Notes under the pieces: generated by a model
Databases searched by the model: none
The model's input: the letters and a program-made list of their open reading frames with translations, nothing else
What the model was told of the DNA's origin: nothing
Assembly: GCA_963777565.1 (NCBI GenBank)
Contig: CAVZQZ010000009.1
Location: 682,001-746,000, forward strand
Length of the DNA: 64,000 bases
Origin: CALMEC01 sp963777565
Lineage (GTDB): Bacteria > Actinomycetota > Thermoleophilia > Miltoncostaeales > Miltoncostaeaceae
Reading direction: 5' to 3'
Position numbers and translations under genes: made by a program
In this document: one piece after another, positions 1 through 8,233 of the stretch
Position numbering within the stretch: position 1 is the stretch's first letter
How the letters are laid out: each line of letters starts with the position of its first letter

Positions 1-365
1 TGGGCGTTCACCCGCACCGTCGCCCGTGTGCCGTCCGACTTCGTGATGTGGGCGTGGTATCCCTGGGCGTCCTGCTCCACCCGGTCGATCGTTGCGCCCG
101 GCACCTTGGCGAGCACCGCCGCCTTGATCTTCGCCGCCGCGTCACCGGTGACCTGGGTCTGCTGCGGCCGCTGCCCCTGGGGAACCCCGTAGGCGGCGGC
201 GCCCGGGGTCGACGCGGCGATGGAGGAGTCCGTCGCGGAGGTGGATGGGCCGGAGGCGGCGGCGCCGTCCGTTCCGTTCGAGCCTGAGGCGATCGCCCAT
301 CCGGCGCCGCCGAGGCAGGCGGCGGCGGTAAGTGTTGCGATCGTGCGTTTGGTGGTGTCGAGCAT
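1..365 (-). CDS. PepSY-type exported protein, 3' end cut by window edge
   Basis: The first 121 residues are visible; the C-terminus lies outside the window. The protein begins MLDTTKRTIATLTAAACLGG, a short basic N-terminus followed by a hydrophobic Ala/Gly segment that looks like a signal anchor. A Ser/Thr/Ala/Gly linker and a PepSY-like segment (VTGDAAAKIKAAVL...VPGATIDRVEQDAQGYHAHITKSDG) follow. The start is the ATG at 365, preceded by AAAGGA. It is nearly identical in layout to the gene at 547-1068, so the two are a tandem duplication next to a histidine kinase/response regulator pair. PepSY proteins are often envelope proteins that inhibit or present peptidases; the exact role here is unknown. 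Confidence 0.75.
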   Translation of the reverse strand, partial: MLDTTKRTIATLTAAACLGGAGWAIASGSNGTDGAAASGPSTSATDSSIAASTPGAAAYGVPQGQRPQQTQVTGDAAAKIKAAVLAKVPGATIDRVEQDAQGYHAHITKSDGTRATVRVNA

Positions 366-546
366 GCGTGAGGTCCTTTCTCGGGTGACGCGGGGTCTGA
401 CGAGTGTTCAGCGTGGCCCGCCCGGCTGGGGTTCAGGTCGGAGGGGCCTGGGGGTTGCCTGAGACTTCGTGAACGGCTGGCGATCGTGGACGGGGCCCGC
501 TCGCGCTGGCCCCGTGGCAATTCGGATGAGGGAGTGAGGTGGGCGG

Positions 547-1068
547 CTAGGTCTCGCTCGTGCCGCTCTGGCCCGCGGCAGCGGCCGGAGCCGGGCTCTC
601 GCCGCTCGACCCGCCGCCGTCGCGGTCTGGGCACGGCCCGCCGGGGCCGCCTGCCGCGCCTGGTCCGCCGCCGGGACCGCGTCCGGCTTCCACGGCCGTC
701 ACCGCGAACTGGGCGTTTAGAAACACCGTTGCCCGCGTGCCATCGGACTTCGTGATGTGGGCGTGGTAGCCCTGGGCGTCCTGCTCCACCCGGTCGATCG
801 TCGCGCCCGGAACCTCCGCGAGCACCGCCGCCGTGACCTTTGCGGCCGCATCCCCGGTCACCTCGGCCTGCTGCTGCATCTGCCCCTGCGGAGGGACGCC
901 GTACGCCGTGGTGGCGGCCGCGATCGACGAGTCGGCCGCGGTGGTAGACGCCGACGATGTCGAGCCGCCGCCGGATCCGTTCGAGTTGGAGGCGATCGCC
1001 CATCCGGCGCCACCGAGGCAGGCGGCGGCCGTCAGCGTTGCGATCGTGCGTTTGGTGGTGTCGAGCAT
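547..1068 (-). CDS. PepSY-domain exported protein (tandem paralogue)
   Basis: A 173-aa protein starting at the ATG at 1068, with AAAGGACC upstream; a longer open frame to 1152 has no ribosome site. Residues 1-25 form a signal/anchor segment. Residues about 65-125 hold the PepSY-like domain (TGDAAAKVTAAVLAEVPGATIDRV...GYHAHI...DGTRATVFLNAQF). A Gly/Pro/Ala-rich tail follows that is low-complexity and probably disordered. It is the paralogue of the gene at 1-365 and lies downstream of the kinase gene on the same strand, so the pair may be output genes of that two-component system. The intergenic sequence at 1155-1163 (CCTGTGAAT) resembles the repeats upstream of the response regulator. Confidence 0.75.
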   Translation of the reverse strand: MLDTTKRTIATLTAAACLGGAGWAIASNSNGSGGGSTSSASTTAADSSIAAATTAYGVPPQGQMQQQAEVTGDAAAKVTAAVLAEVPGATIDRVEQDAQGYHAHITKSDGTRATVFLNAQFAVTAVEAGRGPGGGPGAAGGPGGPCPDRDGGGSSGESPAPAAAAGQSGTSET

Positions 1069-1166
1069 GCGGGAGGTCCTTTCTCCGGTGACGAGGTCGT
1101 GGAGCCAGCATCGACCCCGGTCCTGGGGTCCACGTCGGAGGGACCTGAACATCGCCTGTGAATCTC

Positions 1167-1180
1167 GGGGGGGGGGGGGG
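1167..1180. repeat. Homopolymeric G tract (14 G)
   Basis: Fourteen consecutive G bases lie just 3' of the histidine kinase stop and upstream of the PepSY gene at 547-1068. Such tracts are prone to length variation. Here it sits between two genes rather than inside a frame, so any effect would be on promoter spacing or transcript structure. Confidence 0.8.
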
Positions 1181-1182
1181 CG

Positions 1183-2673
1183 CTACATGCCGGGAGGCTC
1201 TCCGGCGTCGATCTCGCCGCCACTCGACACGGGGAGCCGCACCTGGAACGTGGCCCCGTGACCCGGATTGGTCACGACCTCCACCCGTCCCCCGTGGGCC
1301 TCGGCGATGGCGGACACGATCGACAGGCCCAGCCCGCTCCCGCCGCTGGCCCGGGCGCGCGACGGGTCTGCACGGAAGAACCGCTCGAAGACCCGGGCCG
1401 CGTGCTCGGGGGTCATCCCGGGACCCTGGTCCTCGACCTCGATCACCGCCTCGTCGCCCTCCCGGCGCACCCCGACGGTCACCGGCGTGCCCGGCGGGGT
1501 GTGGGTACGGGCGTTGCTCAGGAGGTTCGCGACGACCTGTTTGAGGCGCTGCTCGTCGCCGTCGATCACGACCGGCTCCGGCGCGACGAACGTGAGTGGG
1601 CGCCCGGGGTCGACGACGCGCGCGTCGCCGACGAGGTCGTGGGTGATTGCCCGCACGTCGACCCTCCCGCGCGTCATCGGACGGTTCTGGTCGAGGTGGG
1701 CGAGCAGCAGCAGGTCGTCGACCAGCACGCCCATGCGCTCGGACTCGGCCTCGATGCGCCGCATCGCGGTGCTGAGGTCCTCGGGGCGGTCCGCCGCCCC
1801 GCGCCGGAAGAGCTCGGCATACCCGCGAACGGACGTGAGCGGCGTCTGCAGCTCGTGCGACGCGTCGGCGACGAACTGGCGCAGCCGCCGCTCCGACTCC
1901 TTCCGCTCGGCGAACGCGGCCTCGATCGTGCCGAGCATGGTGTTGAGGGCACCGCCGAGCCGCCCGACCTCGGTATTCGGGTTCTCGTCGTCGATCCGTC
2001 GGGAGAGGTCGCCGGCGGCGATCGCGCCCGCCGTGTGCTCGATGTCGGTGAGCGGGCGCAGCCCGACGCGCACGAGCCAGTACCCCGCCCCACCGACAGC
2101 CGCGAGGACGCCCAGGCCGACGAGCACCTCGATGAGCACCAGCCGGCTGAGCGTGCTGTTCATGTCGGCGAGGGGGATCCCGATGACGAAGTGGTAGGTG
2201 CCCCCCACGTTGTCGAACGCCGGGCCGGCGATGTACCGGTACGACCCCCTCCCCGGCTGATCCGCGGTGAAGAAGCCTTTGACATCGCGATACGGAGCTT
2301 GGGCGTCGCTGTCCAAGGACTTCACCAACTCGCCTCCCGGCTCGGTGAAGACTCCCCCGACGATTCCCTGCGGAAGGTCGCCGAGGCCGGGGCCCCGACC
2401 TCGTCCGGGTCCGCCCGGGATGCCCTCGAAGGCATCGGCTTCGCCGATCTGCCGGAGTGTCGGCACCTGAGCAGCCCTGAGCTGATCGTCGACCCGGTCG
2501 AGAAGGAAGGTCCTCAACGACCCGTAGGTCACGACGCCGGCGACCACCAGGCCCACCGCCACGAGGGCGAGCGTGACCGCAAGCAGCCGGGTCCGCAGGG
2601 ACAGTCGGCGGGCCCACTCGACGAACCGGGCGCCGGCGGCGCCGACGCGTGCCGCGAGGCCTTCCTCAGCCAC
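1183..2673 (-). CDS. Two-component sensor histidine kinase
   Basis: A membrane sensor kinase of 496 aa if started at the GTG at 2673, which overlaps the response regulator stop by 8 bases; an in-frame ATG at 2700 is the alternative. TM1 is at about 30-50, followed by an extracytoplasmic domain to about 176, TM2 (about 177-200), HAMP, HisKA with the phospho-acceptor motif FVADASHELQTPLTS (His about 273), and a C-terminal HATPase with N box (NLLSNARTHTP), G1 (EDQGPGM), F box and G2 (GGSGLGLSIV). It lies directly downstream of its OmpR-type partner at 2666-3391 and is probably co-transcribed. The extracytoplasmic loop is Gly/Pro-rich and its ligand cannot be read from sequence. Confidence 0.93.
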   Translation of the reverse strand: MAEEGLAARVGAAGARFVEWARRLSLRTRLLAVTLALVAVGLVVAGVVTYGSLRTFLLDRVDDQLRAAQVPTLRQIGEADAFEGIPGGPGRGRGPGLGDLPQGIVGGVFTEPGGELVKSLDSDAQAPYRDVKGFFTADQPGRGSYRYIAGPAFDNVGGTYHFVIGIPLADMNSTLSRLVLIEVLVGLGVLAAVGGAGYWLVRVGLRPLTDIEHTAGAIAAGDLSRRIDDENPNTEVGRLGGALNTMLGTIEAAFAERKESERRLRQFVADASHELQTPLTSVRGYAELFRRGAADRPEDLSTAMRRIEAESERMGVLVDDLLLLAHLDQNRPMTRGRVDVRAITHDLVGDARVVDPGRPLTFVAPEPVVIDGDEQRLKQVVANLLSNARTHTPPGTPVTVGVRREGDEAVIEVEDQGPGMTPEHAARVFERFFRADPSRARASGGSGLGLSIVSAIAEAHGGRVEVVTNPGHGATFQVRLPVSSGGEIDAGEPPGM

Positions 2674-3391
2674 GTGGTTGACGCAGCGAGTAGCCGACAC
2701 CGCGCACCGTCTGGATGAGCGGCGGACCGAGGCTGTCGAGCTTCCTGCGCAGATAGCTGATGTAGGTCTCCACGACGTTGGCGTCGCCGCCGAAGTCGTA
2801 GTTCCAGACGTGATCGAGGATCTGCGGCTTGCTGAGCACGCGCCCCGCGTTCGTCATGAGGTAGCGCAGCAGGTTGAACTCCGTCGGGGTGAGCTCGATG
2901 AGCGTCCCGGCCCGCCGCACCTCGTAGGTGTCCTCGTCGAGCTCGAGATCCGCGTAGGTGACGCGCCGATCGGCCCCGCGGTCCCCGCGCGTGCGCCGGA
3001 GCACCGCGCGCACGCGCGCGATGAGCTCCTCGAGGCTGAACGGCTTGGTCACGTAGTCGTCTGCGCCGATCGTGAGGCCGCGCACGCGGTCCTCCGTCTC
3101 GCGCCGCGCGGTCAGGAACACCACCGGTAGGCGATCGGGCGTGCCCGGGAGGCGCCGCTGCACCTCGAAGCCGTCGAGGTCGGGGAGCATGACGTCCAGC
3201 AGCACGAGATCGGGGCGGAACGCCTCGACCTCCCGCAGGGCGGCCTTGCCGGTGTCGGCGGTCTGCACCTCGAACCCTTCGTACCGGAGCGCCGTCGACA
3301 CGAGCTGCGTGATGCTCTCCTCGTCGTCCACGACGAGGATGCGCGCCCGCTCCGCCCCGTCGGCCGTTCCGGCCACCTCGTTCGTCCCCAT
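2666..3391 (-). CDS. OmpR/PhoP-family response regulator
   Basis: A 241-aa regulator started at the ATG at 3391 because GGAGGGAGG lies immediately upstream; the longer open frame to 3469 has no such site. The receiver domain holds the acidic pair VDDEE, phospho-acceptor Asp about 66 in LVLLDVMLPD, the conserved Thr (FLTARRE) and Lys (YVTKPFS). The C-terminal winged helix (ELTPTEFNLLRYLM ... ETYISYLRRKLD ... VRGVGYSL) is typical of OmpR DNA-binding domains. It is the first gene of a probable operon with the kinase. Two 11-bp direct-repeat sites upstream (3444-3462, 3514-3535) have the geometry bound by this family, suggesting autoregulation. Confidence 0.94.
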   Translation of the reverse strand: MGTNEVAGTADGAERARILVVDDEESITQLVSTALRYEGFEVQTADTGKAALREVEAFRPDLVLLDVMLPDLDGFEVQRRLPGTPDRLPVVFLTARRETEDRVRGLTIGADDYVTKPFSLEELIARVRAVLRRTRGDRGADRRVTYADLELDEDTYEVRRAGTLIELTPTEFNLLRYLMTNAGRVLSKPQILDHVWNYDFGGDANVVETYISYLRRKLDSLGPPLIQTVRGVGYSLRQPRG

Positions 3392-3443
3392 CGGTACCTC
3401 CCTCCCCGTTGGCTGCCGGGACGGTATCCGGCGAGTCTGAGTG

Positions 3444-3462
3444 TTTCCTGTGAATTTCCTGT
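3444..3462 (-). promoter_or_regulatory. 11-bp-period direct repeat, probable response-regulator site
   Basis: TTTCCTGT occurs twice with an 11-bp period (TTTCCTGTGAA then TTTCCTGTACG), 53 bp upstream of the response regulator start. OmpR/PhoP-type dimers bind head-to-tail half sites at this spacing. A related repeat lies at 3514-3535 upstream of the divergent gene. Confidence 0.6.
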
Positions 3463-3513
3463 ACGTCATCGAAGCACGGGCGGCGGCGGGAAACCAGCAC
3501 GGTGGTCGCGTGA

Positions 3514-3535
3514 CTCACAGGAAACTCCCAGGAGT
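3514..3535 (+). promoter_or_regulatory. Second 11-bp-period repeat upstream of divergent operon
   Basis: CTCACAGGAAA followed by CTCCCAGGAGT. Read on the minus strand this gives TTTCCTGTGAG, matching the half site at 3444-3462. It lies 71 bp upstream of the gene at 3606 and would let one regulator control both divergent units. Confidence 0.5.
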
Positions 3536-3605
3536 CCGTGATCCGGCACCCAGGGAGGTACGCCAGCGTTCACCGCGGTCGACGAACACCCGCGAAAGGT
3601 CGCCG

Positions 3606-3977
3606 ATGAGCCTCCCCCCACCGACACCGCCGCAGGAGCCCGCACCCGAGGATCGCCGGGCCCAGGTGGCCGAGCGCACCAAGCACCTCCGGAGCCTCGG
3701 CGTCGCCGGCGCCGTTGCGACGCTTGGCGCGTTCGCGGGGCTGGCGGCGGTGACCCACACCGGGTCCGGTTCGGCTCAGCCCGCCGCGACGTCGGTCGAC
3801 CCCGCGACCGACCCGGCGCAGACGACTCAGCCCGACGATCTGCTCCCTCAGTTCGACCAGTTCGACCTCGACCGGTTCGGCCAGAGCGATTTCTTCGATT
3901 TGCCGGGGAGCGGCTCCGGCGGGATCGCGCCGGGTGCCTCCGGATCACCACCGAGCGCGATGTCGGGCGGATCGTGA
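3606..3977 (+). CDS. Small single-pass membrane protein with acidic/Gly-rich tail
   Basis: A 123-aa protein started at the ATG at 3606 with GAAAGG upstream. It has a charged, Pro-rich cytoplasmic N-terminus, one transmembrane helix (about 30-50, VAGAVATLGAFAGLAAV) and an extracytoplasmic tail rich in Asp, Phe and Gln (DQFDLDRFGQSDFFDLPG) ending in Gly/Ser/Pro. It overlaps the ApbE gene by four bases (GTGA), so it is translationally coupled to it. I see no FMN-binding motif (S/T-G-A-T-x-x-T), so it is not an obvious ApbE substrate. The family is not recognised. Confidence 0.7.
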   Translation: MSLPPPTPPQEPAPEDRRAQVAERTKHLRSLGVAGAVATLGAFAGLAAVTHTGSGSAQPAATSVDPATDPAQTTQPDDLLPQFDQFDLDRFGQSDFFDLPGSGSGGIAPGASGSPPSAMSGGS

Positions 3978-4891
3978 TCCCAGCTCCCGCGTCCACCCGC
4001 GAGGTCCGGTTCCCCGCGATGGGGACCGAGGTCGTGGTGCTGACGACCGGGCGCATGCCCGCCGGCGCCGCGGCCCGGGTACGTGAGCTCTTCGCCACGC
4101 GCGAGGCGGCGCTCAGCCGGTTCCTCCCGACGTCCGAGCTCTCACGCCTCAACCGCAGCGCCGGGAGGGCGATGGAGGTGAGCCCGCTGATGCTCGAGAC
4201 CGTCGACGCGGCGATTCGCGCCGCGGCGGCGACGGGCGGGGCGTTCGACCCGACGCTCGGCCGCCAGATGGCGGCGATTGGCTACGACCGCCCGTTCGGG
4301 CTGCCGAGGCGGGTGACGGTGCTCGGTATGCCGCCCGCCGGCCCCGGCGGGGGGTGGCGCGGGATCGCGATCGACCCCGCTCGCCGGACGGTGACCGTGC
4401 CAGTAGGCATCGCCCTCGACTTCGGCGGCATCGCGAAGGGCATGGCCGTCGACGCCGCCGCACGGCTCTTCGACGACGCCGGCGTCGACGCCGGGCTGGT
4501 CAGCGCCGGCGGCGATATGCGTATCGTAGGAGCCGGCGCGGGCGACTGGCAGGTGGGACTCTCCGATACTCCCGCGCCCTGGCAGATCACGCTGTCCGAC
4601 GGCGCGCTCGCCACGTCGAGCTCCTCCCGCCGCACCTGGACCCACGACGGCATCCGCCGTCACCATCTGCTCGACCCGCGCACCGGTGCGCCGGTCGACA
4701 GCGGCCTGCGGTCCGTGAGCGTCGCGGCCCGCACCTGCGAGCAGGCGGAGGTCGCGGCGAAGGCGGCCTTCGTGCTGGGAGCCGAGCGCGGCGGGGAGTT
4801 CCTGGGTGCGCTCGGACTCGCGGGCCTCATGACACCGACCGTCGGGGCGCCGATCCCCGTGGGCGGGTGGCCGTGCGAGGTCGCCGCGTGA
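3974..4891 (+). CDS. apbE: FAD:protein FMN transferase (ApbE family)
   Basis: A 305-aa ApbE-family protein with a GTG start at 3974 inside the previous stop. The family transfers FMN from FAD to a Thr of extracytoplasmic flavoproteins. Visible family features: FPAMGTEVVV at the N-terminus, REAALSRFLPTSELSRLN, GGAFDPTLGRQM, LDFGGIAKGMAVD (residues about 150-165, metal and flavin binding), SAGGDMRIVG, LATSSSSRRTW, and the HHLLDPRTGAPVDSGLRSV block near 230-250. There is no signal peptide and no lipobox, so it may act in the cytoplasm or be exported by another route. It is coupled to the haem membrane protein downstream, implying a transmembrane electron-transfer module. Confidence 0.92.
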   Translation: MIPAPASTREVRFPAMGTEVVVLTTGRMPAGAAARVRELFATREAALSRFLPTSELSRLNRSAGRAMEVSPLMLETVDAAIRAAAATGGAFDPTLGRQMAAIGYDRPFGLPRRVTVLGMPPAGPGGGWRGIAIDPARRTVTVPVGIALDFGGIAKGMAVDAAARLFDDAGVDAGLVSAGGDMRIVGAGAGDWQVGLSDTPAPWQITLSDGALATSSSSRRTWTHDGIRRHHLLDPRTGAPVDSGLRSVSVAARTCEQAEVAAKAAFVLGAERGGEFLGALGLAGLMTPTVGAPIPVGGWPCEVAA

Positions 4892-5571
4892 ACATCCAGA
4901 CGTTCGACTGGGCCATCGCGCGGGGTGCGGGCTTCTCGGCGTTCGTGCTCCTCACCGCGAGCGTGGTGCTCGGACTCGTGCTCTCGCTCAGGCTCACGTC
5001 GCCCCGCTGGCCCGGGATCGTGACCAACGAGATGCACCGATTCATCACGAGCCTGGCGCTGTGGATGACGGCGCTGCACCTCACGATGCTGCTCCTCGAC
5101 TCCCAGTCTGGCTTCTCCCTGAGCGAGCTGCTCATCCCGTTCGCGGGCCAGTACCGGCCGGTCGCGACGTCGCTCGGCATCCTCGCCCTCTACACGGTGC
5201 TCGCGGTGCTCGTCACGACGAAGTTCCGCAACCGTATCGGCTACCAGCGGTGGCGGCGCCTGCACGGCCTGGCCTTCGTCGCCTACGGCGCGGCGCTTCT
5301 TCACGGGATCCTCGCCGGAACCGACTCGTCCGCGGGCTGGGCCGTCCTGGTCTATTTGGTCAGCGGGCTCCTCGTCGGCGGCCTGACCATCGCCCGCGTC
5401 GCCCGCCGCCCCGGCATCCCGCCGGCGGGCAGACCGGGCGCGACGGAACGGCCGAACCCTGGCCCCCCACCCGCACCGCCACGCACCCACAATCTCCCGC
5501 CGTTGCCGCCGCGTCCCCGCGCGGAGCCGCCGTCGCTTCGTCGCTCGCCCGGACCCGCGGGGAAGTACTGA
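4888..5571 (+). CDS. Ferric-reductase-like (YedZ-type) haem membrane protein
   Basis: A 227-aa protein with a GTG start at 4888 overlapping the ApbE stop. Five or six hydrophobic helices occupy residues 10-175, with histidines placed as in ferric-reductase-like domains (MHRFITSLALWMTALHLTMLLL; RWRRLHGLAFVAYGAALLHGIL), consistent with bis-His b-haem binding. The C-terminal 55 residues are a Pro/Arg-rich cytoplasmic tail. Its position after apbE matches known flavin-dependent electron transfer clusters. The terminal acceptor cannot be deduced. Confidence 0.82.
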   Translation: MNIQTFDWAIARGAGFSAFVLLTASVVLGLVLSLRLTSPRWPGIVTNEMHRFITSLALWMTALHLTMLLLDSQSGFSLSELLIPFAGQYRPVATSLGILALYTVLAVLVTTKFRNRIGYQRWRRLHGLAFVAYGAALLHGILAGTDSSAGWAVLVYLVSGLLVGGLTIARVARRPGIPPAGRPGATERPNPGPPPAPPRTHNLPPLPPRPRAEPPSLRRSPGPAGKY

Positions 5572-5629
5572 GGTCCTGGGCGGGAAGATCCCGCTCGCGT
5601 CCGATCGGCCGGCCCTCCAGTATTCGGCC

Positions 5630-6412
5630 ATGGACGCAAAGCCTTCCCTTTCCAAGCTGATCGACCTGACCGGCCGGAGCGCCATCGTCACCGGTGGGGC
5701 GATGGGCATCGGCCGAGCGATCGTCGAGCGCCTCCACGAAGCCGGGGCGAGCGTGGTCATCGCCGACCTCGACCTCGCCGCGGCGGACGAGGTCGCCTCG
5801 TCGCTCAATGCCGCACGGCCAGGCGGGGCGGTCGCGGTGAGGACGGACGTGAGCGACGAGGACGACGTGACGACCATGGTCGCCGCCGCCGTCGACGGGT
5901 TCGGCGGCGTCGACATCCTCGTCAACAACGCCGGCATCTACCCGTCGGTGCCGTTCGTCGAGATGGATGCCGCGACCTTCCGCCGCGTGATCGACGTGAA
6001 CCTGGTCGGCCTGTTTCTGTGCACCAAGGCCGCCGCCGACCGGATGATCGCCCAGGCGCGCGGCGGACGCATTCTCAACATCACCTCGATCGACGCCCTG
6101 CACCCGTCGATGATCGGGCTGTCCCACTACGACGCGTCCAAGCACGGGGCATGGGGCTTCACGAAGAACGTCGCGCTGGAGCTCGCCCGCTATGGCATCT
6201 GGGTCAACGCCATCGCGCCGGGGGGAATTACCACGCCGGGAGTCTCGGGGATGGCGCAGGAGCTGATCACGGCCTTCGAGTCGGTCATCCCGATGCACCG
6301 AATGGGCAACGCCGACGAGATCGCCCGCGCGGCGCTCTTCATGGCGTCCGATCTCGCAAGCTACATGACCGGCTCGCAGATCGTGGTGGACGGCGGCAAG
6401 CTCCTGACCTGA
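5630..6412 (+). CDS. Short-chain dehydrogenase/reductase
   Basis: A 260-aa classical SDR. The Rossmann motif TGGAMGIGRA is at residues about 21-30, followed by a cofactor-selecting Asp (VVIADLDLA, pointing to NAD(H)), NNAG (about 101-104), and the active-site set Ser (NITSIDAL), Tyr and Lys (HYDASKHGAWG). The C-terminal block SDLASYMTGSQIVVDGGKLL is typical of this family. The ATG at 5630 is the first good start. It is on the opposite strand to the adjacent ABC operon, with no operon partner. The substrate is unknown; family members act on alcohols, ketones or sugars. Confidence 0.88.
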   Translation: MDAKPSLSKLIDLTGRSAIVTGGAMGIGRAIVERLHEAGASVVIADLDLAAADEVASSLNAARPGGAVAVRTDVSDEDDVTTMVAAAVDGFGGVDILVNNAGIYPSVPFVEMDAATFRRVIDVNLVGLFLCTKAAADRMIAQARGGRILNITSIDALHPSMIGLSHYDASKHGAWGFTKNVALELARYGIWVNAIAPGGITTPGVSGMAQELITAFESVIPMHRMGNADEIARAALFMASDLASYMTGSQIVVDGGKLLT

Positions 6413-6470
6413 TCGACCCCTGTGAGCGGGCGATCATGGTCGAGGTCAAGGCCAAGATCGAGATCGGCCG

Positions 6471-7235
6471 TCAGAGGATCTTCGAGAGGAACTGCTTCGT
6501 GCGCTCCTCGCGTGGCGCCTGGAAGAAGTGCTCGGGCGTCCCCTCCTCGATGATGCGCCCGTCGTCCATCATCACGACCCGGTCCGCCGTCTCGCGAGCG
6601 AAGCCCATCTCGTGCGTCACGACGATCATCGTCATGCCGTCCTTCGCCAGCTGCCGCATGACGTCGACCACCTCGCCCACGAGCTCGGGATCGAGCGCGG
6701 AGGTGGGCTCGTCGAAGAGCATCAGCTTCGGCTCCATCGCAAGTGCCCGCGCGATCGCCACACGTTGCTGCTGGCCACCAGAGAGCTGCGACGGGTAGCT
6801 GTCGAGCTTGTCGGCGAGCCCGACCCGCTCCAGGAGCTCCCTCCCATGCTCCAAGGCCTCGGCCTTCGGGAGATCCTTCACCCGGATCGGCGCCTCGATC
6901 ACGTTCTCCAGCGCGGTCATGTGGGCGAAGAGGTTGAACCGCTGGAACACCATTCCGATCTTCGCGCGTTCGCGGCAGATCTCCGCCTCGCTCAGCTCGT
7001 AGAGCTTGTCGCCCGCCTGGCGGTAGCCGACCAGCTCGCCGTCGACCGAGAGTCGTCCGGCGTCGATCTTCTCGAGGTGGTTGATGCAGCGCAGGAACGT
7101 CGACTTGCCGGAGCCCGACGGTCCGAGCATGCACACCACCTCGCCCGCCTGCACCTCGAGCGAAACGCCTTTCAGAACCTCGAGGCGGCCAAAACGCTTG
7201 TGGACCTGCTCTGCGCGGACCATCGGAGCACTCAT
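6471..7235 (-). CDS. Polar amino-acid ABC transporter ATP-binding protein (GlnQ type)
   Basis: A 254-aa ATPase. Walker A GPSGSGKS is at 38-45, the Q-loop lies in FQRFNLFAHMT, the signature is LSGGQQQR, Walker B LMLFDEPTSALDPE and the H-loop VVTHEMGF. The whole pattern matches the HisP/GlnQ subfamily of polar amino-acid importers. The ATG at 7235 overlaps the permease stop by four bases (ATGA). Together with the permease and lipoprotein on the same strand it forms a three-gene importer. The amino-acid specificity cannot be read from this subunit. Confidence 0.95.
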   Translation of the reverse strand: MSAPMVRAEQVHKRFGRLEVLKGVSLEVQAGEVVCMLGPSGSGKSTFLRCINHLEKIDAGRLSVDGELVGYRQAGDKLYELSEAEICRERAKIGMVFQRFNLFAHMTALENVIEAPIRVKDLPKAEALEHGRELLERVGLADKLDSYPSQLSGGQQQRVAIARALAMEPKLMLFDEPTSALDPELVGEVVDVMRQLAKDGMTMIVVTHEMGFARETADRVVMMDDGRIIEEGTPEHFFQAPREERTKQFLSKIL

Positions 7236-8197
7236 GGCCGCTTCCCAGGTGTCGCCGCCGGGTCGACGGTGGCATGCCGGAACGAGAAGAGGTTCCGCCG
7301 GAGCCGCTGGAAGGGCGTCTCGGGAAGCTCGCGCGACCCGGTGCGGCCGAAGCGACGCTCGATGTAGTACTGCCCGACCGACAGCACGGTGGTCACGATC
7401 AGGTACCAGATGCTCGCCACGATGAGGAGCGGGATCGTCCTGAAGTTCACCGCGTAGATGAGCTGGACCGAGTAGAGCAGCTCCGTGGTCGCGATGACGC
7501 TGACGAGCGAGGTCGTCTTCAGCATCGAGATGGTCTCGTTGCCGGTCGGCGGGATGATGACCCGCATGGCCTGCGGCAGCACGATCCGGCGCATCGTCTG
7601 CAGGCGGGTCATTCCCAGGCTCTTGGCCGCCTCCGTCTGGCCCTCCTCGACGGAGATGATCCCAGCCCGCACGATCTCGGCCATGTAGGCGCCCTCGTTC
7701 AGTCCGAGGGCGAGCAGGGCGGCGACGAACGGCGTGATCACCGTGTTGGCGCTGAAGTCGGTGAGCTCCGGTCCGAACGGGATGCCCACCGACAGGCGCG
7801 GGTAGAGCGCCGAGATGTTGCTCCAGAAGAGTATCTGGACCAGCACCGGTGTGCCGCGGAAGAACCAGATGTAGAGCCAGCTCGCGCTCGAAACGAGAGG
7901 GTTCGGGGAGAGGCGCATCACCGCGAGGATCACCCCGAGCACGATGCCGATCGCCATCGCGATGACGGTCAACTCGAGGGTCACGACGAGGCCGTCGAGG
8001 ACCCGAGGTGAGAGGAAGTAGTCCCCGACGATGCCCCACCCGAAGCGCTGGTTGGTCGCGATCGAGGCGACGAGGGCGGCTGCGAGAAGCAGGATGACCG
8101 CAGCCGCCACCCAGCGGCCCGGATGGCGCACCGGGACGGCCCTGATCTGTTCGGGTGGGACCGGCGGCGCGGTCCCGGGGGCCGTCACGGACTCCAC
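7232..8197 (-). CDS. Polar amino-acid ABC transporter permease
   Basis: A 321-aa inner-membrane permease of the HisM/GlnP family. A Pro-rich cytoplasmic N-terminus precedes one extra helix (about 30-48). The BPD transport core has the family's FFRGTPVLVQI motif and the EAA loop (EAAKSLGMTRLQTMRRIVLPQAMRV) that docks onto the ATPase. The N-terminal extension and an additional Arg-rich C-terminal tail make it longer than most single permeases (220-250 aa). Only one permease gene is present, so it probably works as a homodimer. It overlaps the ATPase gene by four bases. Confidence 0.94.
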   Translation of the reverse strand: MESVTAPGTAPPVPPEQIRAVPVRHPGRWVAAAVILLLAAALVASIATNQRFGWGIVGDYFLSPRVLDGLVVTLELTVIAMAIGIVLGVILAVMRLSPNPLVSSASWLYIWFFRGTPVLVQILFWSNISALYPRLSVGIPFGPELTDFSANTVITPFVAALLALGLNEGAYMAEIVRAGIISVEEGQTEAAKSLGMTRLQTMRRIVLPQAMRVIIPPTGNETISMLKTTSLVSVIATTELLYSVQLIYAVNFRTIPLLIVASIWYLIVTTVLSVGQYYIERRFGRTGSRELPETPFQRLRRNLFSFRHATVDPAATPGKRP

Positions 8198-8233
8198 GGG
8201 ACCGCGGCTCGCTTGCCGAAGCGACCGGCGGGG

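Noticed and set aside
8..2617. Long Arg/Pro-rich open frame on the minus strand over the first 2.6 kb
   Set aside because: It is the out-of-frame shadow of the kinase and PepSY genes; composition is typical of high-GC antisense or shifted frames and no domain is present.
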